Shown: positions 55,506 through 64,000 of the stretch, in pieces
How the letters are laid out: each line of letters opens with the position of its first letter
Numbering within the stretch: position 1 is the first letter of the stretch
Origin: Megaleporinus macrocephalus
Taxonomy: Eukaryota > Chordata > Actinopteri > Characiformes > Anostomidae
Assembly (NCBI GenBank): GCA_021613375.1
Contig: CM038703.1
Coordinates: 17,229,694-17,293,693 of the forward strand
DNA: 64,000 bases
Direction: 5' to 3'
Notes under the pieces: generated by a model
The model's database searches: none
Told to the model about the DNA's origin: nothing
The model's input: only the letters and a program-made list of their open reading frames with translations
Position numbers and translations under genes: made by a program

Positions 55506-56686
55506 GTTCTACACTCTAACACTGTTTTAACCACAACATAACAGGAGAAACAACCCACAGAAATAGAAATCATTTTTTTATTAAAGGGTTAATATGAAAC
55601 ATGATGGAATATTGTAACCTGTACTCCATCAGAAAAGCTGATGGTGGACCTTCTCACAGTGTTGCTCACACAGGCCGTGCTGTAGTGTGTGTTTATCTGT
55701 GAGGGGGTAGAAACGTCTCCAGATGTTGGCAGGCAGAAACTCTCAGCCTACTGGTAACTAAAGCGTGTGGGTGCTGAAAAGGTCCCATCTTCTTTATTTA
55801 GTCTACACAGAGGTCTTAAGACCACTTCCTGTGGAAGTATGCATCTGCCATGGTCTGTTTACCAACTGCTCTAAAACCGCTACAAATCTTTATGAAGACA
55901 CAAGGGCAACAGATGTTTGTACATGCGCACTGAAATTGGTTATTCATTGCTAGTTTGTGCTGCAGCTGCAGAGGGTCTGCTGAATGCTGGCTAAAGGGAC
56001 TCACTCTTAAAGGTGTAGATAGGATTGCTGAGCCAAACGCGTCACACAAATATGTTCTGCATAGTTAGTGTCAGTCATGATGCTCAAGGCCACACAGTGT
56101 GTTTACATATCTCTAAAGTTCTTCTCGCAGTCCTGTTTATGAGGCGTTGTGTAAACAGCTTAATAGTAACCTGGCATTCTGATGACTGAATAAGCTGATG
56201 TTGCTTCATAACATCTATCATAACAGCTGCAAAGGCTGAAGAATGTCTAGAGTGCAAAGCTTTAGTTTTGAGCTTTTGTGGTATGCATATTATATCAGAA
56301 GAGTGAAACTTGGTTTCTGTAACACACCACCATTTATTTCTCCTACTGCAACCTGCACTTAAAACAATATTGCTCGTCTGTCAAATAAAATCAACAGTTT
56401 GTGTGCTCACTTTTCTCCAACAGACAGCTAATACTGACCTTGACTTGACAAAACACTAATTGCTAAACATGATTGCAGTGCTAGCTGGAACATCAGTGAT
56501 GAATGAATAATTTCATTGCTTGGATCTTCTTTTATTTAGTTAGATATTTACTTATTTACTTGTTTATATACATTATGTTACCTGGCTCTCTCAGTGATAA
56601 AGCTTAGTGACATGGATCATTCAAACAAGGTGTTGATGGCCACCCCAGGGGGATCATGGGAAACACACACCATCTGAAAAGGGACA
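55506..56686. other. Low-copy sequence, no gene seen
   Basis: No coding or RNA gene was recognised. The open frames at 55,765-55,953 and 55,816-56,049 are opposed and without domain. Confidence 0.45.
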
Positions 56687-56762
56687 GTTTATGGCAGGGG
56701 TTCACACACTTTTTCAGCATGCAAGCTACTTATCTAATGACTAAGTCAAAATGATCTACCTA

Positions 56763-57525
56763 CCCTTACAGAAAATAAGTATACTAAGTTAATTTTATTA
56801 AGTATACTTTATGTAGTTACTATACTAATGTCATCGTACTAGTAGTACACTTGTATATGTACTATGTTAATACTTCTTGGGACTAAATTGGCCCACTTTC
56901 TAGTTTTTAAAAGTATACTTTTAAGTACACTTTAAGTGTAAGAGCGGTAAACCAAGTATACAACTAGTTTACATCTTTTATACTGCAACCACACTAAAAG
57001 TAAACTTAAGGGTTTACTGTTAGTTTACTAGCTTGTAAGTTTTCTTTAAGTGAACTTAACATAATACTTATAATTTACTGCTTATATTATTGTTGTACTT
57101 TAAAGTATATGACTAGGTTTAAGGGTTTCTTTCGACTTAAAATAGAACTTAACAACGTTTACTTAACCACCAGTGGACACAATTAAAATAAACAAGACAC
57201 ACTCAGATTAAGAAACATATTTGTATCTTTATAAATCTTTATAAATCAAATTTTAAATAAATATAGTACTGGATGTGTTTTTGTGCAGAGCAAGAATACT
57301 TACTTCTACTATCTCAATCAAAAGATTCAAATTAAAAGAAGTAAAGGCCAAATATACTTAGACTGTTCTATACTTGTCAGTATAACCCCAGCATACTTAA
57401 GTATAACTGTGTTTAGTATATCACTGAGAAGTACATGAAAAGTAAACTGAAAGCATACTCACTTCCTTTTAGTTTAAAAGAAGTAAACTAATGGTACACT
57501 TGAATAAACTTCTTTTTTGTGAGGG
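56763..57525. mobile_element. 763-bp AT-rich MITE with TA TSD, nested in hAT
   Basis: Inverted ends CCCTTACAGAAAATAAGTA (left) and CCCTCACAAAAAAGAAGTT (right end reversed) are flanked by TA at 56,761-56,762 and 57,526-57,527, as for Tc1/mariner-type insertion. The interior is full of AAGTATACTT, AGTAAACTTAAG and TTTAAGTACACTTTAAGTG words, giving dense local self-complementarity. No open frame of note. Confidence 0.78.
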
Positions 57526-57674
57526 TACTAAAACAATGCAAGACATATTTATTTATAAATAAACTATTTGAATGACAATGACAATTCTTTATGTGTACAA
57601 TGTATGCTGGTGTAGCTTTAATAACTGCATGAACCCATACAACTGTGTACATTTTTTGTAATCCATTCAAGCGA

Positions 57675-58325
57675 CCAACCATCTCCGTCTGTGGCGATGT
57701 CCTCTCCTCGCGTATGTTCTCTCATTGGCAGTACAGTTAACAGCTCCTCTTCGCAGTCATATCAATAAACACCATTCCAATAAAAATGCACAACTGGGCG
57801 GTGTCACTCACATCTGTGGACTCGTCCAACTGCAGGGAGGAACACCAACAAACTGCAATGTCTTTCCAAAGTTGCTGGGTCAAATCCTCGGCCTGCGCCA
57901 CGTAATTGTGGTTCTTGATAGCTGGAGAGCTGATTTGGTTTTTAAAGTCTCGATCTACGAATCAGCTTCTTTAACAAACGCCTCTTTTACTATCTCTCCA
58001 TCTTGGAATGACTTCTTGTTCTTAACAATAAGGTGACTCACCCGGAATGATGCTTTGGTGGCTGCCTTCGCTTTTGTGGTTAGCTGTGAGAAAAATCACT
58101 GCTGTCCGGACAACTGGGATTTTAGTTCTCAGCTCGCTTTTCGGAGAAAAGTCAGTGTCGAAGTTTTTATGAACAGTCCGAAAATGCAGCTTCACATTCC
58201 CTTTCTTAGGTACAGCGATGGTAGACTGGCAGATGAGGCAAACGCACTTCGAAAATGACTACATGAAAAAAAGTCCTCCTCCCACTCCATATGGAAGTGG
58301 TAAGTTTTAGGCTTCTTACTTGGTG
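57675..58325 (-). pseudogene. N-terminal part of a hAT transposase (BED finger), frameshifted
   Basis: On the minus strand, translation from about 58,325 gives SKKPKTYHFHMEWEEDFFS. After a frameshift near 58,260 it gives FSKCVCLICQSTIAVPKKGN, then HFRTVHKNFDTDF and SPKSELR. This is a BED zinc finger with C-x2-C and H-x4-H ligands as found in GTF2IRD2/ZBED-like hAT transposases. Further on, segments matching the region upstream of the first catalytic Asp are visible (57,960-57,700, including FRVSHLIVKNKK and an LDESTDVSDTAQL-like stretch), again in more than one frame. The catalytic core and C-terminal dimerisation domain are missing. The plus-strand open frames here are shadows of this gene. 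Confidence 0.72.
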
Positions 58326-58644
58326 CAGCTTCTTTACACATTTTAAACACTTTTTTAATTTCAAAAGAAATAAATTGGAGGCTAGCTCAGCAACTCGCAA
58401 GCTTGCTAGAGTTTTGCAGCACTTAGTGCCGTGGTATGCGCATATGCGGTGACCCATGTGTCAGAAAGTCAAAAGTCTGACTTGCTGACCTGTATGTCAA
58501 TCAAGTGACAAATTGTATAGCGAGGACGGATGATAGGCTGGCGTCTATTTTTTTTTAATACCATGCGATCTACCCCGATCTAATACACATCTTTGCGTCG
58601 ACCGGTAGATCGTGATCAACGTATTGTGCACTCCTGGTTTATGG

Positions 58645-59249
58645 TGTTAATTTCATTGTATGTCAGTTAAAGGTATGTAGTATGTGTTATTTGTGTAGGT
58701 GTTTTGTGCTGGGGTTGGTCACTATAAGGGTGAAGTATATGGTCAGTGATGACCTTCCTTTCGAATTCAGTGCTATGTATGTGCCTGTCTAGTCATTTAC
58801 ATTAATGCTACTATGTAACATGTGTCAATGGAGCTGGATTTAGACATCAGGCTGGATTTAGCCATATTAAATTGATGGTTCTTATTTCACATCCGCTGCG
58901 CCTCTTTTGCGTCAGTAAAGAGGAAAGTGTCTTTAAAATCAGTGGCTATAACAGCCTGACCCAAAACTGTCTCCAGTTGGATTTGAATGCTTTTGGCATC
59001 TATCAGTATCAAACTTTGCTTTTAACTTCAGAAACCCAGTAATAAAATACAGGGGCTTTGGGTGGGTGTCCATCCAAGATTATGGTACGGCTTAAAGCAG
59101 GTCTGTTTGTGGTGGCTGTGCTGCATAATGTGCACCAGATCACTTGACCCAAGCAAATGTTTCCCATAAAGAACAATAAGGCATGAACGAAAGAGGCCTG
59201 CTTTTAAAATCATGCTTTGTTTGGCCTTTAAGTATCGCATCTGTGGTAC
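58645..59249. other. Low-copy sequence
   Basis: No gene or repeat boundary was recognised. Confidence 0.4.
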
Positions 59250-59900
59250 TGTGGCACTGTAGCTGCCTCTGAGAACTTATCCAGACTCGTCGACTCAGGC
59301 CAACCCAAATAGAGCCAGGCAGCGACTGTAAGCATGGTCTGCGCACTTCATGGCCTGCCGCAAGGTCCAGCAGCCAGCCAGCCAGCCTGCAGTCCGCCCA
59401 CACCCACAGTTTCAGAAACAATTAGCATACCACAGGTTGGCACTTGGGGGAAACGAATAAAGGAAAAACAAAGGCAACTGGAGGAGAAAAATCTAAAAGC
59501 TCCAGAATTCAACTCATTAAAAGGGGCCCTTTTTTCAACGGCGGGAGAAGAGGAAAGAAAGAGAGAGAAAACGGTCGATTTTCGTCTGCGAGAGATTAGC
59601 ATTGCTTGAATAGGTCTGGCACCACGGCGGCCATTAAGACGCTGGCATTCGCCTAGCATGTAGTCGAGTTTTACAGGGTTTCTGATAAAAGGGGAATGCC
59701 GGCTTGGTGCCGCGAGCTCAGTATAATAGGGGAGGAAATTCTTAAATGAAGGCGCAGGCATGTTGCACTGAAAATATGTCGACAACAGAGGCAATGAGGC
59801 TTCAACGTCAGGCGCGTATCAGCCGTGGAAATGTGTGTTATTGAAAGCAAGAACATCTCTCGCCAGCGTTGTTGGACATGCTGGAGCAGATCCCATGTGA
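59250..59900. promoter_or_regulatory. Candidate conserved non-coding block
   Basis: Non-repetitive, CpG-containing sequence with motif-like words: AACAATTAGCATACC, AACTCATTAAAAGGGGCCC, GCGAGAGATTAGCATTGC, GCGGCCATTAAGACGCTGG and AAAATATGTCGACAAC. Three overlapping open frames (91, 148 and 83 residues) on both strands show no family resemblance, which argues for composition rather than coding. The texture is like that of developmental enhancers near regulatory genes. Functional status is not shown by the sequence. Confidence 0.33.
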
Positions 59901-60440
59901 CAGAGAAACACCTATAAGACATGAGGTCTCGATTGCAGGAATAACAAACTCAGATTACTGGAAGTAGTTAGCACAGCATGACCTACAGCCAGAGAATTAG
60001 CAGCCTTAGGTTTTAGATGCTAGGAAGGCGATGCGAGCATGTCGCTGTCCAAAGCGAAACAAGTATCTGCAAAATAGCAACTTTCCAGAGGGCTTAACTT
60101 GTAAGCCCGTGTAAAAAAGGTTTTATTCAAAGTCATTTTGGAGCGTTTCTATTGGTCCAATTATCATGAAGTTTACAGGACATAAAAGACAGCTGTCGTG
60201 ATAAATATCTTTGCTTGGGAAAGATAATTAAACCCATCTTTCCAATGCTCTACGGGCATGATGTCCAACTGCTTTAGTCCAGAGCATGCAGGAAGTATCA
60301 TATATCAGCAGGAATTAAATGAGGGATTTAGGAGTTGAGGGAGCAATACTTTCGTTTATGGGAGACACCACATGTTTTGTGAGCAGTTTTTAGCATTGAT
60401 ATCATGGAAATATGATAAAAGCTAGTGTATCTATTTAGTC
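59901..60440. other. Low-copy sequence with one ATTGGTCCAATTATCATGAA motif
   Basis: The word TTTCTATTGGTCCAATTATC at about 60,147-60,166 is another member of the recurring motif family. No gene was found. Confidence 0.4.
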
Positions 60441-61235
60441 CAGTGGTTCACAAACTTTTTACAGTCCTGTATCCCTTCAGACAATCCTGCAGAACACCTG
60501 CTAGTGTTCACCTGTGGAAGAGCTGAGGTCGTAATTGTGTGTGGTTTGCGTGCAATTTTTAGAAATTAGTTAGTGAGAATGCTCCAACTGTGAGACACGC
60601 AACCAAAAATTATCTTGTGGCAAACGTCCATCCTTTTGGGCAGCCGCTGGCATCACTGCCTTCCTCACACTGCCTGTCAAACAACAGCCGGTTAAGTTGA
60701 AATTCGGTCTGGCCATGTAATTCAGCTGGCCAAGACCAAATCAGGAATACACACAGGATCAAATGCAACACACAGAAGGGGCTGGAATGAAATGCCTTCC
60801 TGCTTTACAGTCTTTTATACATACAGAAAATAAAAAGCAAAATCCATAAATACTGGAGAATAGATTCGTCAAATGCTGGATGTTTTAACATTCCACTCAT
60901 GCATCACTGCATACAAGCCAGTGTGCAACACTATTCAGAAATCTGGCACTGACTTTCGATTAAACCTCTGTATTTAAAGATTGGCTCATGGTGAGGATCT
61001 CCAGTTCAGGAGTTTATTGCTAAGTACAGAGCTGTTTGTATTGTTTGTATCGGGTAGGCATCTGTGTAATTTTGCAGATGGTTAACATAATGAAATGAAG
61101 ATCACCTGAAGTGTCAGTCGTCAGAATGTTGTTACGTACCCCTGACATCACTTAGCCTTCCCTCTGAGGCCAGCTTGCTAGGTGCATGTGAGCTTTAAAA
61201 GCATTTTGCAAAACATTGTGCTTTGAGAACCACTG
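60441..61235. mobile_element. Possible old hAT-like element (ends only)
   Basis: CAGTGGTTCACAAAC at 60,441-60,455 and CTTTGAGAACCACTG at 61,221-61,235 are near-perfect inverted ends of a type common in hAT elements. The flanking 8-mers ATTTAGTC and AAGATTGT do not match, so either the duplication has decayed or these are ends of two different elements. No transposase was found between them. Confidence 0.4.
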
Positions 61236-61720
61236 AAGATTGTGTTGGAAAGCATTTACATTTAAATCATATTACAGTGCTGGAGCTCAGCTCCACTTAC
61301 CTGGATCATAACAACCAGAGATACAGTGCAGCCCAATTTAACCTCAGGCCCACACAGCAGCTTGCATTGCAGTAACTGCGCCTGGTGAGAACAAATTTTG
61401 TAATGAGCAGTACTGATCCTTACTCAAAGAAGAATTAGCATAGATGTGTGTGGGCAGCTTTGTTTTACAGTGATACTGAATTTGATTTTAATACTAGACT
61501 TAATTAGCAGAAAAAATCTCATGGCTTCTGGGACATGTAATGAGCACTTTATCGATCTAAATGAATATGTAAGGCATACAAGTGTGTTTTTCTCTAGGAA
61601 ATGGAATAGAGTCAGAGTATTCAATTTCAACAGTACTTGAGCTGAACAGGTCCTTCTGTGAAGAACCAGGGCCTTGTTGCAAAAGCTATTAAACAGTGTT
61701 GGTAAATATATGAGTCTGTA
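61236..61720. other. Low-copy sequence
   Basis: No gene was recognised; overlapping frames at 61,424-61,738 are AT-rich chance frames. Confidence 0.4.
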
Positions 61721-61732
61721 ATGATCCAATCC

Positions 61733-62044
61733 ATCCACTCATTATCTTCCACTTTGTCCCACTCTTTATAACTGTCGCAGGGAGGCTGGAGCCAATCCCA
61801 GTGTCATTGGGCAAAGGCAGGGTACACCATGGACAGGTCACAGTCCAGCACATGACCAACACACACTCACACCTACAGGCAATTTAGAGCGATCAACCTA
61901 ACATGCATGTGTTTGGACTGTTGGAGAAAACCCACTCAAGCACGGGGAGAACATGCAAACTCCACACAGAACAGCCCGGACCAGGACTCGAACCCGGATC
62001 GTCTTGATGTGAGGCGACAGTGCTAATTACTACACCACCGCTGC
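61733..62044 (-). mobile_element. Full-length tRNA-headed SINE, minus strand
   Basis: On the minus strand the head has TAGTAATTAGCACTGTCGCC and a perfect B-box GGTTCGAGTCC (plus 61,984-61,994). Then come GGAGTTTGCATGTTCTCC and CATGGTGTACCCTGCCTTTG blocks and a GGATGGATT tail. Flanks ATGATCCAATCC (61,721-61,732) and ATGATCAATCC (62,045-62,055) are a target duplication differing by one base deletion. Confidence 0.88.
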
Positions 62045-62139
62045 ATGATCAATCCTGCCAGAGGAACTCCAACTTTCATAAGAAATTATATTGTTAAAGT
62101 ATATAAAAGGCCCGATTCTCTACATCATCCTTGGATTGA

Positions 62140-63265
62140 CTGAGAAATCATTATTTTTCATAAAATCAACTGTTCCACAATTATTGGCACTTCTAACAAT
62201 TACTAGAAAATAAATGTAATTAAAGCCTTTCTGTCAGTTTAAAAAAAAATTGATCAGAGTATCTAGGAACATTAGTAATTTATCACTTCCTGTTTCCCTG
62301 GGGTATAATATGACATGACACAGAGGCCAATTTCTCTTATCCACTCTTCAACATGGGAAAGACAAAAGAACACACCATTCAAGTAAGGCAGATGTGTGTC
62401 GACCTTCGGCTACACCTGCCCATATCCACAGTCAGAGGAACAATCAAGAAGTTTAAAACAGCTGGAACATGGCAAACAAGCCTGGACGAGGAGGCGAGTG
62501 TATCTTGCCACCATGCACAGTGAGGAGGACGGTAAGAGAAGTAAAACATTCAAAGCTCACTGTTAGAGAATTGCATAGCAGTAGCATCTTGAGGTCACAA
62601 AGTCTCCATAACAACCATCAGCCTCTACCTACATGCCAACAAGCTGTTTGGGAGGCATGCATGGAAAAAGCCTTTTTTTTCACTCACGAGCATAAACGTA
62701 AACGTCTGGAGTTTACCAAGCGGCACTGCGACTTTAATTGGGACTGTGTGCTTTGGTTAGATGAGACCAAGGTAGAGCTGTTTGGCAACAAACACTCTAA
62801 GTGGGTCTGGAGTAACTAAAAAGATGAGTATGTGGAAAGGCACCTCATGCCCACAGTAAAGTATGGGGGAGGATCGGTGATGCTGTGGGCCTGTTTCTCT
62901 TCCAAAGGCCCTGGGAACCTTGTTAGGTTGCATGGCATCATGAAGTCTTTGAAATACCAGGACATTTTAAAAACAAAATCTGGTGGCCTCTGCCCAAAAG
63001 CTGAAGATGGGTCGTCACAGGCCTCAAACAAATTGAAAACCTGTGGGGTGAGCTGAAGAGGAGAGTGCATAGGAGAGGACTCGATTTATAGAGATTGTGC
63101 AAAGAGGTATGGTCGAAGATCCCTCTCTCTGTATTCTCCCATCTCCTGAAATGTAATAGGAGAAGATTAAGTGCTGTCTTTTTGGCAAAAGAGGATTGTA
63201 CAAAGTATTAACATCAGGGGTGTAATAATTGTGGCACAGATGATTTCATGTAAAATATATATTTT
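62140..63265 (+). mobile_element. Tc1/mariner transposon, internally deleted
   Basis: Inverted ends are seen: left CATAAAATCAACTGTTCCAC (about 62,158-62,177, continuing AATTATTGGCAC) and, reversed from the right, CATGAAATCATCTGTGCCAC (about 63,251-63,232, continuing AATTATTACAC). Exact outer ends and TA duplications are not resolved. The broken transposase gene (62,353-63,211) occupies most of the interior. The element adjoins the SINE that ends at 62,044. Confidence 0.85.
62353..63211 (+). pseudogene. Tc1 transposase (DD34E family), non-functional
   Basis: The start codon lies in ACATGGGAAAGACAAAAG, giving the MGKTKE start typical of fish Tc1 transposases. A helix-turn-helix region ends near KKFKTAGTW, then a frameshift at about 62,465 moves the reading into the frame of 62,469-62,819 (PGRGGECILPPCTVRRTVRE, then KHKRKRLEFTKRH). 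The first catalytic Asp is in LWLDETKVELFG. A single in-frame stop at 62,817 precedes KDEYVERHLMPTVKYGGGS. After MKSLKYQDIL the reading jumps to SQASNK and, in another frame, IENLWGELKRRVHRRGL, so the segment with the second catalytic Asp (DNDPKH motif) is deleted, while the third-residue motif IENLW remains. It cannot be catalytic. Confidence 0.88.
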
Positions 63266-64000
63266 AATGTAACTTTAAGGCAGACCTAAACTGCTGACTT
63301 AGCTAAATGCTATTTATCACTCAGGAACTAAGTCTAACCAAGGTCAGTTCTCTCTACTGGGTTTGTTAGTGAGGTGTAGATGCTAACACTTCCATGATTA
63401 CTCAGAACTGCATTCTCATTGAAATACCATGTTTACTAAAATGTTATAGAACACTCTGCGTATATAAGCAAGTGTTTTTTCAGTATTATGGCTTGGTATA
63501 AAAGGTTTGTGTTTTGAGCTTTCTCATCTCAAAGCCTTCTCAGGGAGATGTGAGGAGTACTGGCTTCTCCTCTGGCCAAAGAACAAGTGCTCTCCTTGTG
63601 CTCCTCTGTTTGCTTGAGAAGGTGTTTTCTCACATAGCTGCATTTCACTGGCTGTCCTAGCAAATCACACCTCCCTCATAACTCCTTGTGTGTTTGTGTG
63701 TGTGAGAGAGAGAGAGAGAGACAGTGTGTGTAGCACTCGTAGCCCTGATTTCTTGCTGCGAGGGCAACTCAAGGACCCAGGCATGGAAATATTTCCTGTT
63801 TTCTGTATCAGCCGGCGCACAGGAAATGTTTGAGTCTGCCTGCTTTATTGGAAAATTAATTTGTCTCCCTTTCAAACCTTTTCCAGTCGCTCTGCTGGAC
63901 TTATTAAAACAACAGGTTGAGATAATATCACAGCCTATGTATCCAATTCAGTATGTTATAGCCGTTACATTTGATATTACTCATTATTATTATTATTGTT
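63266..64000. other. Low-copy sequence to the window end
   Basis: A short (GA)n run at about 63,702-63,720 and ATT triplets at the extreme end. The part 63,770-63,900 (TTGGAAAATTAATTTGTCTCC) is non-repetitive and could extend into a functional element outside the window. No gene was found. Confidence 0.4.

Larger units (their letters stand above)
56687..58644 (-). mobile_element. hAT transposon relic with BED-type transposase, carrying a nested MITE
   Basis: The element spans 56,695-58,636 with a perfect 8-bp target duplication GTTTATGG (56,687-56,694 and 58,637-58,644). The left terminus CAGGGGTTCACA and the reversed right terminus CAGGAGTGCACA match at 10 of 12 positions. The transposase relic is antisense (57,675-58,325). 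A 763-bp MITE (56,763-57,525) is inserted 68 bp from the left end. Without it the element is only about 1.2 kb, so most of the transposase gene has been lost. The GATCTACC words at both ends are typical of a GTF2IRD2/ZBED-like fish hAT group. Confidence 0.88.

Noticed and set aside
60441..61235. Complete hAT element with TSD
   Set aside because: The inverted ends match, but the flanking 8-mers (ATTTAGTC and AAGATTGT) do not. Kept only as a low-confidence feature.

Overview
The window is vertebrate nuclear DNA, most likely from a ray-finned fish. It is AT-rich and full of dinucleotide microsatellites. It carries fish-type transposable elements throughout: hAT and Tc1/mariner transposons, tRNA-headed SINEs, an L2/Rex-like LINE 3' end, and a sushi/Tf1-like LTR element. 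Several dispersed repeats resemble ones I remember from otophysan fish (characins, catfishes). That narrower placement is a memory-based impression, not a measurement.

I found no host protein-coding gene, tRNA, rRNA or other recognisable RNA gene. The longest open frames (36.2-37.5 kb on the minus strand, 49.9-51.7 kb on both strands) are translations of GA-rich or CTGT-rich tandem repeats. The window reads as a gene desert or a very large intron, with a few non-repetitive, GC-richer blocks that could be conserved regulatory elements.

Layout. 0-5 kb: a 702-bp hAT element with a perfect 8-bp target duplication, plus older repeats. 5-11 kb: a SINE at 5.44-5.74 kb and a second, inverted copy of the same hAT family at 10.0-11.1 kb, itself interrupted by a 5'-truncated SINE. 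11-20 kb: low-copy sequence with a palindromic MITE (15.1 kb), an 801-bp transposon with 216-bp inverted repeats (17.1-17.9 kb) and a 500-bp MITE with 28-bp perfect inverted repeats (18.7-19.2 kb). 20-36 kb: mostly low-copy AT-rich DNA, old SINE and DNA-transposon fragments, a Tc1 transposase scrap and several (TA)n arrays. 36.3-37.8 kb: a 1.5-kb homopurine block with a ~255-bp tandem unit and a 26-G run. 38-45 kb: possible regulatory sequence, a young SINE with a 14-bp target duplication, an LTR-element remnant and more repeats. 45.5-46.2 kb: LINE 3' end with an (ATT)n tail. 47.1-48.7 kb: decayed Tc1-like element with a nested SINE. 49.4-53.6 kb: a hAT element split by a young, non-autonomous LTR retrotransposon. 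56.7-58.6 kb: a hAT relic with a BED-finger transposase fragment and a nested MITE. 61.7-63.3 kb: a SINE next to a broken Tc1 element.

The most interesting object is the LTR retrotransposon at 49,424-51,711. Its two 369-bp LTRs differ at 8 positions and it has a CTAGG target duplication. It has no gag or pol; its interior is a 74-bp minisatellite. Its putative primer-binding site is a perfect 10-nt complement of the predicted 5' end of its own RNA, the arrangement known from self-priming Tf1/sushi elements. It lies inside a hAT transposon, which itself appears to have landed in a third repeat.
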